Assembly (NCBI GenBank): GCA_963734965.1
Contig: CAVTJK010000004.1
Span: forward strand, 1,736,001 to 1,800,000
Source: UBA4742 sp963734965
GTDB taxonomy: Bacteria; Actinomycetota; Acidimicrobiia; Acidimicrobiales; Acidimicrobilacustridaceae
Reading direction: 5' to 3'
Length of the DNA stretch: 64,000 bases
Position 1 is the stretch's first letter. Each line of letters begins with the position of its first letter. Both the position numbers and the translations under genes were made by a program. Positions 26,891 to 36,398 of this stretch are shown here, one piece after another. The notes under the pieces are model-generated. The model saw nothing but the letters and a program-made list of their open reading frames with translations, had not been told where the DNA came from and searched no databases.

Positions 26891-28318
26891 CTAGGGGTTC
26901 ACCAGCGCCTCGCGGCCCTCGGCCTCGATCTCGGCCGCGCGTCGCCCCGCCGCCTCGGCCGCGGCCGACCGGCCCGTGCCGGCCAGGACCCGTCGCCGGA
27001 TCGTCCAGCTGTAGGCGCTGCGCTCCCTCACCGCGAGGCGTTCACTGACCAGAGCCGACGCCAGGTCGAAGCGACCCGAGCGGATGGCCGCCTCGATCAG
27101 CGTGCGCTCGACGACATCTCGCTGGGCGTGGCTGCCCCCGAACTCGTGCAGACGGGCGCGAACGCCCCAGAGGTCACCGATCGCCGCCGCGTACGCCCCC
27201 TCGCCGTGGTGCAGCACACCGCGGCAGACGTCGAGCCCGACCCTGGCCGTCATGGCCCACCCGCTCGTGGAACGATCGCCCGACTCGACGACCTGCTCGA
27301 GAGCCACGACCAGATCCCGCGCCCGCTCGAGGTCGCCGGCACCGACGAAGGCGATCACGGCGTGCATGTCGTTGAACGGATAGAAGCCAGGTCGGAGCAC
27401 GGCGGCCCACGCGTCGGCCAGCGGTCTGAAGCGACCACCGACGTCGACGGCGTCGAGCCACAGGCGCCACAGCAGGCCCGAGGCATCGAGCAGTTCGAAG
27501 GCCACGTCGGACGACCCGGCGTGGCGCACCGCCCGGTCATACAGGTCGAGAGCCGCCGGCGCGTCACCCGCGTCGAGCAGGTACAGCGCGTAGTGCCACG
27601 AGTTGTGGACGTTCAGGAAGTTGCCCGTGACCCAGTCGGCTTCGCGCTGGCGCATGAAGCGGACGCCATCACGGACCCGGCCCTGCATCTCGTAGGTGTG
27701 GACCACCGCGTGGATGGCCCACACGTCTTCGGCGTGAGCGTCGAGCGCGGCGTAGCCCGCCTCCCGCGCCTGGTCATAGAGGTTGCACTCCTCGAGGCCG
27801 AAGGCGTGCATACCCGAGACGAATCCAAACCGCGGATCGTCGGGAGCCCACACCGCCAGGGCCCGACCGATGCGATCGCGCAGGTTGAGCGCGTTGCCGC
27901 TGAGGAAGTCGATCTGGTGGCCGACGGCGAGGGCCAACAGATCCTGAGGGTGCTCAACGGTGATGTCATCGAGGAGCCGACCGGCGCCGAGGAGGTCACC
28001 CGCCACCCAGGTCTCCGCCGCGGCCAGGTGGGCGCGCTCACGCGGCTGGAGGGACCGCGAGCCGCTCGCCTGCTTGGCTTCGTCGAGCGTGGAGCGGGCG
28101 CGCGCCACGTCGCCCCCATCGGTCGACATCAGAGACAGGTAGACGCTCAGCAGCCGACCCATGACGAACCCGGGGTCGGCGTCCATCGACGCCCGGGTCT
28201 CGTCGACGACCTCGGCCTGGAAGCGGACGAGTCGGTCGAGAGCCCGGTCGTAGGCCTCGATGGACTCGGTGGTGCCCGTGAGGGCCAGGCCCTGGCGGTC
28301 GCTCACCATCGTCGGCAT
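26891..28318 (-). CDS. TTC38-like tetratricopeptide repeat protein
   Basis: 475 residues, almost entirely helical, with TPR-type A/B helix pairs and the family-specific segments DDPRFGFVSGMHAFGLEE, EDVWAIHAVVHTYEMQGR and NVHNSWHYALYLLDAG. These match the bacterial homologues of tetratricopeptide repeat protein 38, whose function is unknown. Its ATG shares its first base with the nadE stop (TGATG), so it is translated with nadE. Confidence 0.85.
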   Translation of the reverse strand: MPTMVSDRQGLALTGTTESIEAYDRALDRLVRFQAEVVDETRASMDADPGFVMGRLLSVYLSLMSTDGGDVARARSTLDEAKQASGSRSLQPRERAHLAAAETWVAGDLLGAGRLLDDITVEHPQDLLALAVGHQIDFLSGNALNLRDRIGRALAVWAPDDPRFGFVSGMHAFGLEECNLYDQAREAGYAALDAHAEDVWAIHAVVHTYEMQGRVRDGVRFMRQREADWVTGNFLNVHNSWHYALYLLDAGDAPAALDLYDRAVRHAGSSDVAFELLDASGLLWRLWLDAVDVGGRFRPLADAWAAVLRPGFYPFNDMHAVIAFVGAGDLERARDLVVALEQVVESGDRSTSGWAMTARVGLDVCRGVLHHGEGAYAAAIGDLWGVRARLHEFGGSHAQRDVVERTLIEAAIRSGRFDLASALVSERLAVRERSAYSWTIRRRVLAGTGRSAAAEAAGRRAAEIEAEGREALVNP

Positions 28319-30012
28319 CAGGATCGATAGCGATTGGTGATCGGCAGGCGGCGGTCCTTGCCGAAGGCCTTGGTCGTGATGCGCACACCCGGCGGGGTCT
28401 GGCGCCGCTTGTACTCGGCCAGGTCGATCAGCCGGACGATCCGCTCGACGACGACGCGGTCGAATCCGGCCTCGATCAGCTCGCCGGCCGTCCGATCCTC
28501 CTCGACGTAGGCCTCGATGATCGGGTCGAGCACCTCGTAGGGGGGCAGGCTCTGATCGTCGCGCTGGTCGGGCCGCAACTCGGCCGAGGGCGGCTTGGTG
28601 AGCACCGCCTCGGGGATGATCTCGCGACCGGCGCGAGCGTTTCGATCCCGACAGAGGCGGTAGACGAGCAGCTTGGGCACGTCCTTGATGACGGCGAAGC
28701 CGCCGGCGGTGTCGCCGTAGAGCGTGGTGTAGCCGACTGCGCTCTCGCTCTTGTTGCCGGTCGTCAGCACCAACCAGCCGAACTTGTTCGACAGCGCCAT
28801 GAGGGTCACTCCCCGGATGCGCGACTGCAGGTTCTCCTCGGTCAGATCGAGGTCATGGCCCGCGAAGCTCGGCGCCAGCATCTCCATGAACGCCCGATGG
28901 GCGGGCTCGATGGTGATCACCCGGTGATCGATCCCGAGGTTGGTGGCCAGCGCTTCGGCGTCGGACACGGAGTGATCGCTCGAATATCGCGACGGCATGA
29001 GCACGCCGTGCACCCGATCGGCCCCGAGCGCATCGACCGCCAGCATCGCGACCAACGACGAGTCCACGCCCCCTGACAGGCCGATCACGACGTCACCGAA
29101 CCCGTTCTTGGTCACGTAGTCGCGCGTGCCGAGCACGAGGGCCTCGTAGATCTCGCGATCGGGTTCGAGCATCGGCGCGCTGGGTGCCACCGCCAGCGAA
29201 CGGTCGGCTCGATCGAGATCGGCCGGACTGATCTCGACGACCGGGGCCGGCGTGGTCGTCGCCTCGTTGCGCTCGGGCACGTCGACGTCGGTGACGAGAA
29301 AGGCCTCCTCGTACTGCGGCGCCCGGGTCACCACCCGACCATCACGGTCGATCACCAGCGACGCGCCGTCGAAGACGAGCTCGTCCTGGCCACCGACCAG
29401 GTTCACATAGGCGATCGGGCACCCGGCCTCGGCCGTGCGGGCGGCGAGGGTCGCGTCGCGAACCCAGACCTTGCCGGCGTGATACGGGGATCCGTTGATG
29501 TTGACGATCAGCTCGGCGCCGCCTCTCCCGGCCTCGGCCACCGGCCCGTCCGGTGACCACACGTCCTCACAGATCGTGACGCCGACGAGGGCGCCTCCGA
29601 CGCGGTACAGCGTCGGACCCTCTGTCCCGGCACGGAAGTAGCGACGCTCGTCGAAGACCTCGTAGTTCGGCAGCAGGTGCTTGTGGTAGATCCCGACGAT
29701 GCGGCCGTCCGCGCACACCGCCGCCGCGTTGAACAGCTCGCCGTCCACCCGGTCGACGAACCCGACGAACGCCGCGCACCGCCCGCTGGCCGCCGCGATC
29801 CGATCGAGCGCCTCACGGTTGTCGGTCACGAACGCCGGCTTCAGCAACAGGTCCTCGGGCGGGTAGCCGGTCACGGCCAGCTCCGGGAACGCCACCAGGT
29901 CGCAGTGGTCGGACTCGGCCGCCTTCATGGCCTCGACGATGCGTTCAGTGTTCCCGTCGAGGTCGCCTACGACGAGGTTGAACTGGGCCAAGGCCACACG
30001 TAGCTGGTGCAC
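28318..30012 (-). CDS. nadE: Glutamine-dependent NAD+ synthetase
   Basis: 564 residues; makes NAD+ from nicotinate adenine dinucleotide, ATP and glutamine. The N-terminal nitrilase-type glutaminase has its triad in AFPELAVTGYPPEDLL (Glu), KHLLPNYEVFDERRYF (Lys) and GVTICEDVWSPDGP (Cys). The C-terminal synthetase has the PP-loop VIGLSGGVDSSLVAML, plus TGNKSESAVGY and YGDTAGGFAVIKDVPK. GTG 30012 follows TAGGCT by 6 nt (leaderless). Divergent from glnE with only 47 nt between them. Confidence 0.97.
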   Translation of the reverse strand: MHQLRVALAQFNLVVGDLDGNTERIVEAMKAAESDHCDLVAFPELAVTGYPPEDLLLKPAFVTDNREALDRIAAASGRCAAFVGFVDRVDGELFNAAAVCADGRIVGIYHKHLLPNYEVFDERRYFRAGTEGPTLYRVGGALVGVTICEDVWSPDGPVAEAGRGGAELIVNINGSPYHAGKVWVRDATLAARTAEAGCPIAYVNLVGGQDELVFDGASLVIDRDGRVVTRAPQYEEAFLVTDVDVPERNEATTTPAPVVEISPADLDRADRSLAVAPSAPMLEPDREIYEALVLGTRDYVTKNGFGDVVIGLSGGVDSSLVAMLAVDALGADRVHGVLMPSRYSSDHSVSDAEALATNLGIDHRVITIEPAHRAFMEMLAPSFAGHDLDLTEENLQSRIRGVTLMALSNKFGWLVLTTGNKSESAVGYTTLYGDTAGGFAVIKDVPKLLVYRLCRDRNARAGREIIPEAVLTKPPSAELRPDQRDDQSLPPYEVLDPIIEAYVEEDRTAGELIEAGFDRVVVERIVRLIDLAEYKRRQTPPGVRITTKAFGKDRRLPITNRYRS

Positions 30013-30059
30013 GGCCCAAGCCTAGGGGCGACCTCCGAACCAGGACCTACATTTGCGCC
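30013..30059. promoter_or_regulatory. 47-bp divergent promoter region, nadE / glnE
   Basis: Each gene has its own -10: TAGGCT on the minus strand (30024-30019), 6 nt before the nadE GTG, and TACATT on the plus strand (30048-30053), 6 nt before the glnE ATG. Both mRNAs should be leaderless, and the -35 regions must overlap. Confidence 0.55.
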
Positions 30060-32744
30060 ATGTCGCGCGTGCGGTCGGCCGATCTGGCCAGCGAGGTCGA
30101 GCGCAGCGCGGCGCCGGCCCGCGTCGCCGCCGTCATCGAGCAGCTCGCCGAGACCCACGAGGATCTCGACGAACGCCTGGCGGCCACGCCCGCGCTGGCG
30201 GCGCGCCTCGTTGCCGTGACCGCCGCCAGTCGCTCACTCACGCGGCTCCTGACGTCCGAGCCGCGGGCGTTCGAGGTCCTCGTCGATCTGGATTCGCGGC
30301 CCCCACTCGACGCGGCCACCACCGACCGGCTCGCGGAGTGGAAGAAGCTCGAGTTCCTCCGCATCGCGGCGCGGGACCTCACCGGACTCGACGACCTGGT
30401 CGCGGCGTCGGCGGCCCTCGCCGACCTGGCCGACGACGTGCTCTCGTCCGCCTGCCTGCTCTCCGACGCCCAAGAGCTGGCCGTGATCGGCATGGGCAAG
30501 CTCGGAGGCCGCGAGCTCAACTACTCGAGCGACGTCGATGTGATGTTCGTCGGCGACGGTGAGGCGGGCGACATCGAAGGCCGCGCCCGTCACGTCATGG
30601 AGGTCACGCGCCACTGCTTCCGTGTCGACGCCAACCTCCGGCCCGAGGGCCGCGACGGTCGCCTCGTGCGCACCATCGAGAGCTATGAGGCCTACTGGGA
30701 TCGATGGGCCGAGCCGTGGGAGTTCCAGGCGCTGCTCAAGGCGGCGCCGGTCGGCGGCGATCGCCATCTCGGGCTCCGATTCACCGACACCGCCCAACGC
30801 TGGCTCTGGAGCCACCCGTTCAGCGCCGACGACCTGCGGTCGCTGCGGACCATGAAGCATCGAGCCGAGGAGCTCGTGTCGCGGCGGGGGCTCGACGAGC
30901 GCGAGATCAAAGTCGGGCCTGGGGGCATCCGTGACATCGAGTTCACGGTGCAGCTGCTCCAGCTCGTGCATGGTCATGCCGACCCGGGCCTGCGCTCGCC
31001 GAACACCCTCGCCGCGCTGGGCGAGATGGCCCAGGCCGGGTACGTCGACCCGGGCGATGCCGAGCAACTCGTCGCCGCCCACCAGTTCCTGCGCACCGTC
31101 GAGCATCGGCTGCAACTGGTCGACGAGCAGCAGGTCCACACCATTCCGACCGACCCCGACGCCGTCGACCACCTGGCCCGCGTCCTCGGATATCGCGACA
31201 CCCGTGAGGGCCAGGCGGCCGAGCTGTTCACCCGGGAGCTGCGCCGCCAGCAGCTGGCGGTGCGGGCCATCCACGAGCGCATCTACTTCCGACCCCTGCT
31301 CGAGGCCTTCGCGTCGACCGATGGCGCGCTCAGCCCCGAGTCGGCCGAAGCCCGCCTCACGGCCTTCGGCTTCACCGATGCGCGCCGCACGCAGGCGGCC
31401 GTCCGCGAGCTGACCCGAGGCCTCAACCGCACGAGTCGGCTCATGCAGCAGCTGCTCCCGCTCATGCTCGACTGGCTCTCGACGTCGCCAGATCCGGATC
31501 TCGGCCTGTTGCTGCTGCGCAACCTGCTCTCGCCCGGCTCGCTGCAGAGCACGCTGGTCGAGACGTTCCGCGAATCTCCCGAGGCGGCCCAGCGGCTCTG
31601 CGTGATCCTCGGCACCAGCCGCGTGCTCGGCGACACGCTGGGACGCAACCCCGACTTGGTCGCCCGGCTCCCCTACGCCGAGCGCCTCGAGACCCAGCCG
31701 CGCCCTGAACTGGTCGCCAGCGCATCGACCGCAGCTGCGTGGCGACCCGACGAGGGCGAGCGCCAGGACGCGCTCCGGCGCTGGAACGACCGCCATCGCG
31801 TCGGCATCGCGGCGCGGGATCTGTTCGACCTGGCCGACATCCGCACCGTCGGCCGCGACCTCAGCGCCGTGGGTGAGGCGGTGGTCCAGGTCGCACTCGA
31901 GACGCTCGCGCCGAAGGTGCCCTTCGCCGTCGTCGCCATGGGCCGCTTCGGCGGGGCCGAGCTCAGCTACGCCAGCGATCTCGACGTCATCTTCGTCTAC
32001 GACGGGTCCGACGCCGCCGACCGGACCGAAGCCGATCGCGTGGCCTCCACCCTGCTGCGATTCGTCGGGGGGCGCACGCCGGCCGAGCAGATCTACGACA
32101 TCGACGCCGACCTGCGGCCCGAAGGTCGCCAGGGGCCCATGGCCCGCAGCCTGGCCGCCTTCCACGCCTACTGGGATCGCTACGCGCTGGTGTGGGAGCG
32201 CCAGGCCATGATCCGCGCCCGGCCGGTCGCCGGCGATCTCGAGCTCGGCCAGCGCCTGCTCGACGACCTCCACGACCACATCTGGGGCGGCGGCCTGTCG
32301 GCCGAGGACACGCGCGAGATCCGCAGGATGAAGGCGCGCATCGAACGCGAACGCCTCCCGGCCGGTGGCGATCCGGCCTTCCACCTCAAGCTCGGCCGGG
32401 GTTCCCTGTCCGACATCGAGTTCACGGCCCAGCTGCTGCAGCTTCGTCACGGGCTGGATCAGCCGAGCACGGTCCGGGCCCTCGAGGAGCTGGTGGCCGC
32501 GGGGATCCTCGCCGCGGCCGACGGCGACACCCTCATCGAGGCCTACCGGTTCTGCGAAGGCACTCGGAATCGCTGGTATCTCGTGAACTCCGGTCCGGGT
32601 GATGCCCTGCCGACCACCGCCAACGAACTGCTGTGGCTCTCACGCTCGCTCGGGACGACACCGACCGAGCTGCGCGAGCAGTACCGGCGCGTCACCCGAC
32701 GGGCGCGCCGCGTCGTCGAGCGCGTCTTCTACGGCCAGGACTGA
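30060..32744 (+). CDS. glnE: Bifunctional glutamine synthetase adenylyltransferase/deadenylylase
   Basis: 894 residues, usual length for GlnE. It contains two nucleotidyltransferase domains, each with the G-G-x(8)-D-x-D signature: GMGKLGGRELNYSSDVDVMF (about residue 145) and MGRFGGAELSYASDLDVIF (about 630), each followed by an all-helical GlnE region (GGIRDIEFTVQLLQL and GSLSDIEFTAQLLQL). It adenylylates and deadenylylates a Tyr of GlnA in response to nitrogen status; the GlnA encoded at 46.5 kb keeps that Tyr. Leaderless start. Confidence 0.96.
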   Translation: MSRVRSADLASEVERSAAPARVAAVIEQLAETHEDLDERLAATPALAARLVAVTAASRSLTRLLTSEPRAFEVLVDLDSRPPLDAATTDRLAEWKKLEFLRIAARDLTGLDDLVAASAALADLADDVLSSACLLSDAQELAVIGMGKLGGRELNYSSDVDVMFVGDGEAGDIEGRARHVMEVTRHCFRVDANLRPEGRDGRLVRTIESYEAYWDRWAEPWEFQALLKAAPVGGDRHLGLRFTDTAQRWLWSHPFSADDLRSLRTMKHRAEELVSRRGLDEREIKVGPGGIRDIEFTVQLLQLVHGHADPGLRSPNTLAALGEMAQAGYVDPGDAEQLVAAHQFLRTVEHRLQLVDEQQVHTIPTDPDAVDHLARVLGYRDTREGQAAELFTRELRRQQLAVRAIHERIYFRPLLEAFASTDGALSPESAEARLTAFGFTDARRTQAAVRELTRGLNRTSRLMQQLLPLMLDWLSTSPDPDLGLLLLRNLLSPGSLQSTLVETFRESPEAAQRLCVILGTSRVLGDTLGRNPDLVARLPYAERLETQPRPELVASASTAAAWRPDEGERQDALRRWNDRHRVGIAARDLFDLADIRTVGRDLSAVGEAVVQVALETLAPKVPFAVVAMGRFGGAELSYASDLDVIFVYDGSDAADRTEADRVASTLLRFVGGRTPAEQIYDIDADLRPEGRQGPMARSLAAFHAYWDRYALVWERQAMIRARPVAGDLELGQRLLDDLHDHIWGGGLSAEDTREIRRMKARIERERLPAGGDPAFHLKLGRGSLSDIEFTAQLLQLRHGLDQPSTVRALEELVAAGILAAADGDTLIEAYRFCEGTRNRWYLVNSGPGDALPTTANELLWLSRSLGTTPTELREQYRRVTRRARRVVERVFYGQD

Positions 32745-32772
32745 CCGCCGACGGCGACCGCCGACGCCGGAG

Positions 32773-33471
32773 TCAGTGGCTCGTGGTCGAGGTGGACGAA
32801 GAGCTCGAAGTCGACGAGCCGGGCGCCGTCGTGGTCGGAGCCGAGGTCGGAGGTGAGGTGGTGGTCGACGTGGCCGGAGCCGAGGTTGACGGTGCCGCGT
32901 TCGGCGTCGCCTGACCCCGGCCTCGACGACCGCCCGCTTCTCCCCACGTGCGATTCAGGAAGGTGTTGATCCGGGTCGACAGGTTCTGCTCCATGGTGGT
33001 CGCCCACTCCTGCTTGAGCTTCTTCTCGCTCACCCGCGCGTCGATCCCGTGGGTGATCGAGGCGTTCAGGCTCGAGGCGATGGCGCTCACCGCGACACCC
33101 TTCTCCGAGGCCACATCAGCGATCGACTTGTGACCGGTCCGCAGCTCGGCCACGAGGTCCTTGGGGCTCATCTTCAGCATGAACGCGACCTGGGCCAGGA
33201 CCTTGGCGCCGAGCCTGGGCTGCTTGGCCATCTGGGCGGCGCGGTCGTTCTGGACCTGGTTGGTCACGGCCTGAGCCTGGTCCTTGGTGATCGTGCCCTT
33301 GCCCACCAAGGTGTCCAGCGCCTGTTGCAGGACGCTGGTGTGCGACCCGCTCGGCGGCGCCGCCGCTCCGACCAGGGCGCTGGCCGCGCCCACCGGGTTG
33401 AGGACCATGGTGAGCAACGACCCGAGGGCCATGCCGACCACGAGCACGCCAGCGGTGTACGACTTCCGCAT
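32773..33471 (-). CDS. Secreted protein with Ser/Thr/Pro-rich tail, paralogue A
   Basis: 232 residues. It starts with a hydrophobic signal or anchor and then the segment GAASALVGAAAPPSGSH, shared with the neighbouring paralogue, followed by LDTLVGKGTITKDQAQAV, a helical domain with SIADVASEKGVAVSAI, and a low-complexity Ser/Thr/Pro tail of about 55 residues suited to a surface location. GAGGAG lies 4-5 nt before the ATG. Function unknown; resembles DUF2680-type proteins with repeated helix-turn segments. Confidence 0.75.
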   Translation of the reverse strand: MRKSYTAGVLVVGMALGSLLTMVLNPVGAASALVGAAAPPSGSHTSVLQQALDTLVGKGTITKDQAQAVTNQVQNDRAAQMAKQPRLGAKVLAQVAFMLKMSPKDLVAELRTGHKSIADVASEKGVAVSAIASSLNASITHGIDARVSEKKLKQEWATTMEQNLSTRINTFLNRTWGEAGGRRGRGQATPNAAPSTSAPATSTTTSPPTSAPTTTAPGSSTSSSSSTSTTSH

Positions 33472-33639
33472 TGGGACTCCTCACGAGGCGGATGGGCCCG
33501 ACGATCGTCGTGGTGAGATGTTAGGAGTGTGTGAGCAAGAGGTCATGGCGCCGCTACGAGCGGCCCCGCCGATGCGCTGAGGGCCCTCGATCGCGGGACC
33601 ACGGCGTCGGCGGCGCGGTGGCGGTCGCTGGTGCTCTGA

Positions 33640-34398
33640 CTAGGCCGTCGTCGGCGTGGTGGACGTCGGCGGCGGCGTCGTCGTCGACGGCGGGGCAGTC
33701 GTCGAGGGCGCCGACGACACGGGCGGGGAGCCGGCGCCGGGGGCGGTCGAGGGCGGCGTGGCCGGGGTAGCCGGGGTGGCCGGCGGCGTCATGGCCCCAC
33801 CTGGCCCGAACAAGCCGAGGCCGGGACCGTGGCCCATTCCCCCCCACTTCTGGTCGACCATGGCCTGGATCTGGTCGGGGAGCTTGGCCTCGATGGCGTC
33901 GGCCTGGGCCTGGGTGAGCCAGCCTCGTGACACGGCGTCGGTGAGCCCGTCCTCGGCCTTGGCCACGAGGCTCTTGACGACCGAGCCGGGGTCGACGCCG
34001 TGGGCGGTGGCCACGTCTGCGATCGACTGACCGGCGGCCAGATCGCTCATGAGCGTCTGGCGGTCGGTGTGCAGCAGGGTCGCCAGCTGCCCGAGCGGGT
34101 CATGGCCCAGGCTCATCGGCCCGAACCCGCCGCGGCCGGGCCCACCACGCCCGTGGGGGTGTTGCTTCTCGAGCGTGTCGACCTGGTTCTTCACCGCGTC
34201 GGCCTGGCTCTGGCTGATCGTGCCCTTGCCGACCAGGGTGTCGAGGGCCTGGCCGAGCAGGCTCTGGTGGCTGCCCGATGGGGGCGCCGCCGCCCCGACC
34301 AGTGCGCTGGCGGCGCCGGCGGGGCTGAGAGCCAGGGTGAACACCGAGCCGATGACCATGCCCACGACGACGAGCAACCCGCCCGTGACCTTCTTCAT
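33640..34398 (-). CDS. Secreted protein with Ser/Thr/Pro-rich tail, paralogue B
   Basis: 252 residues from ATG 34398 (GAGGGAG 8 nt upstream). Shares with paralogue A the N-terminus ending GAASALVGAAAPPSGSH, the LDTLVGKGTISQSQADAV segment and SIADVATAHGVDPGSV. A second copy of the LTQAQADAIEAKLPDQI-type segment follows, and the tail is Pro/Thr-rich. The two genes are a tandem duplication; the tails have diverged. Surface or cell-wall associated role inferred only from composition. Confidence 0.75.
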   Translation of the reverse strand: MKKVTGGLLVVVGMVIGSVFTLALSPAGAASALVGAAAPPSGSHQSLLGQALDTLVGKGTISQSQADAVKNQVDTLEKQHPHGRGGPGRGGFGPMSLGHDPLGQLATLLHTDRQTLMSDLAAGQSIADVATAHGVDPGSVVKSLVAKAEDGLTDAVSRGWLTQAQADAIEAKLPDQIQAMVDQKWGGMGHGPGLGLFGPGGAMTPPATPATPATPPSTAPGAGSPPVSSAPSTTAPPSTTTPPPTSTTPTTA

Positions 34399-34443
34399 GC
34401 GATCCACTCCCTCGATCCGATCACCAGTCACTCTAAGTGAGTT

Positions 34444-35232
34444 CTACGGGCGATGGGGATCACCAGGGGCGTCCGAATGGGGACCGGGCGGGGACTCGGG
34501 CGTCGACACGTAGGCCTCGAGCCCACGGATGAGGATGTCGAGCCCGAGCTCGAAGCGCTCGTCGTCGTTGGTGTCGAACATGGTCGACGCGGTGGCGATC
34601 ACGTTGGGGAACCGGTCGGGGGGCAAGGACGAGAAGTGATCGAGCAGCGCCCGTCCGGGCTCCTCGGTGCCCGGCTCGTCGCCGGGGAGCTGGGACCACT
34701 GCTCCTCGAGCACCGACGCGTCGATGTAGCGGCCGACGAGGTCCCCGAAGTACACGGCGACGTGGTCGGGTACGCCCACCGTCCGGAGGAGCCCGAGCTC
34801 CCACTCCATCATCCGCAACATGTTGGGCCCCACCGGCACCCGGCCGAGTGACAGCCGCACGGCGTCGTTGTGCGACCGCATGACCTCGAAGCCCGAGCGG
34901 GCCAGGTCCTTGAGCTGATCCTGCCAGTGCGCTGGGTCCGGCTCGGGCAGCACGACATCACCCATGATCCGGTCCCACACCAGGTCGCCCAACTCGTCCT
35001 TGCCGGCGATGTGCCAGTAGAGCGAAGCCGCCCCGGTCCCCAGCTCCTGGCTCAGTCGCCGGATGGTCAGGCCGTCGACCCCGTCGGTGTCGAGGATCTT
35101 CAGCGCGGCGTCGACGATGGCGTCGCGAGACAGCGGCGTCCTCGACCCCCGCCCCTTCTTGGCCTTCCACCACGCCGGCTCGATGTCGTCATCGCTGGCC
35201 CCGGGGCCCGCGGCCTTGCTCGCCTCAGCCAT
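34444..35232 (-). CDS. TetR-family transcriptional regulator
   Basis: 262 residues. The N-terminal helix-turn-helix is RDAIVDAALKILDTDGVDGL, then TIRRLSQELGTGAASLYWHI (residues about 45-85); the C-terminal ligand domain resembles the TetR_C type with ERFELGLDILIRGLEAY at the end. It is divergent from an ABC exporter, and the spacer carries an array of GAACAnTGTTC sites, so it most likely represses itself and the exporter and is released by a transported compound. ATG 35232 has GGAGGA 8 nt upstream. Confidence 0.92.
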   Translation of the reverse strand: MAEASKAAGPGASDDDIEPAWWKAKKGRGSRTPLSRDAIVDAALKILDTDGVDGLTIRRLSQELGTGAASLYWHIAGKDELGDLVWDRIMGDVVLPEPDPAHWQDQLKDLARSGFEVMRSHNDAVRLSLGRVPVGPNMLRMMEWELGLLRTVGVPDHVAVYFGDLVGRYIDASVLEEQWSQLPGDEPGTEEPGRALLDHFSSLPPDRFPNVIATASTMFDTNDDERFELGLDILIRGLEAYVSTPESPPGPHSDAPGDPHRP

Positions 35233-35253
35233 CGACCATTCCTCCCTTGACTC

Positions 35254-35318
35254 GAACACTGTACCGGTATAGAACAGTGTTCGTCATTCGAACATTGTTC
35301 GAGTCTAGAACAGCGATC
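35254..35318. promoter_or_regulatory. Phased array of GAACAnTGTTC operators
   Basis: Sites: GAACACTGTAC (35254-35264, one mismatch), GAACAGTGTTC (35272-35282, perfect), GAACATTGTTC (35290-35300, perfect) and GAACAGCGATC (35308-35318, left arm only). Their centres lie at 35259, 35277, 35295 and 35313, exactly 18 bp apart. Probable binding sites for the adjacent TetR regulator. Confidence 0.75.
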
Positions 35319-35355
35319 CAGAGCATGCTGCTCCCCCGACCCAGGAGGAACCGAG

Positions 35356-36334
35356 ATGAGTCCCATCGTCGAAGCCCACGGGCTCACCAAGACCTTCGGC
35401 AAGGTCCGAGCCCTCGACGGCATCGATCTGGTCGCCGAGTCGGGCCAGGTCCTGGCCCTGCTCGGGCCCAACGGCGCCGGCAAGACCACCTTCGTGCGCA
35501 CCATCGCCACCCTGCTGCGTCCCGACGGGGGCCGCCTGCAGGTCGCCGGCATCGACGCCCGCCGCCAGCCGGCCCAGGTCCGCCGGGCCATCGGCCTGGC
35601 CGGCCAGTACGCGGCGGTCGAGGAGGCCATGAGCGGGCGCGAGAACGTCGAGATGATCGCCCGGCTGTTCGGCCAGTCGAAGGCGACCGCCCGAGCCAAC
35701 ACCAGCGCCGTGCTCGACCAGCTCGGCCTCACCGAAGCCGCCGACCGCCTCGTGCGCACCTACTCGGGCGGGATGCGCCGCAAGCTCGACCTGGGCGCCA
35801 GCCTGGTCGGCGCCCCGCGACTGCTGCTGCTCGACGAGCCCACGACCGGGCTCGATCCGCGCAGCCGGATCGATCTGTGGGAGGCCATCCGGGCTCTGGT
35901 CATCGAGGGCACCGATGTGGTGCTGACCACCCAGTACCTCGACGAGGCCGACCATCTGGCCAACCAGATCGCCATCATCGACAAGGGCCAGGTCATCGCA
36001 TCGGGTACGCCCGACGAGCTCAAGGCCCGCGCCGGCGCCGACGTGGTGGCGGTCCACGCTCGCCACGGCCACGACCTCCCCCAGATCGCCGAGCTGCTCG
36101 CCGGGATCGGCACCGAGCCACCGCGGCTCGACGTGGCGACCCACAGCTTGACCGTCGCCGTCGAAGGCGGGGCCGCGCCGATTGGCGGATGCCGTGCGCT
36201 GCCTCGACGGCGTCGGCATCGAGGTCGATGACATCGGGATGCGCCGCCCGACCCTCGACGAGGTGTTCCTCGCCCTCACCGGCGAACCGATCGACGAGGT
36301 CCCGACCGACGCCGTCGGCGCCGGACACCGCTGA
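35356..36334 (+). CDS. ABC transporter ATP-binding protein, DrrA-type (one frameshift)
   Basis: About 325 residues after repair. Walker A LLGPNGAGKTTFVRTI, signature YSGGMRRKLDLGASLVG, Walker B RLLLLDEPTTGLDPRS and the switch His replaced by Gln in VVLTTQYLDEADHLANQ, all as in daunorubicin-resistance type exporters. One extra A near 36181 breaks the frame; removing it continues as PLADAVRCLDGVG and ends RPTLDEVFLALTGEP, the standard C-terminus. AGGAGG lies 7 nt before the ATG. Pairs with the permease downstream. Confidence 0.92.
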
Positions 36335-36398
36335 CCAGCCCCGCCGCCCTTCCCCGTCCCCGTCGAGCCTCGAGCTCACGCACACCTCTGGAGTCACC

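Noticed and set aside
26681..28330. 549-residue plus-strand frame
   Set aside because: Antisense to the TTC38-like gene.
30234..32450. 738-residue open frame on the minus strand
   Set aside because: It is the antisense of glnE. Its composition is Arg/Gly/Glu/Leu repeats typical of reversed high-GC coding sequence, and glnE is strongly supported.
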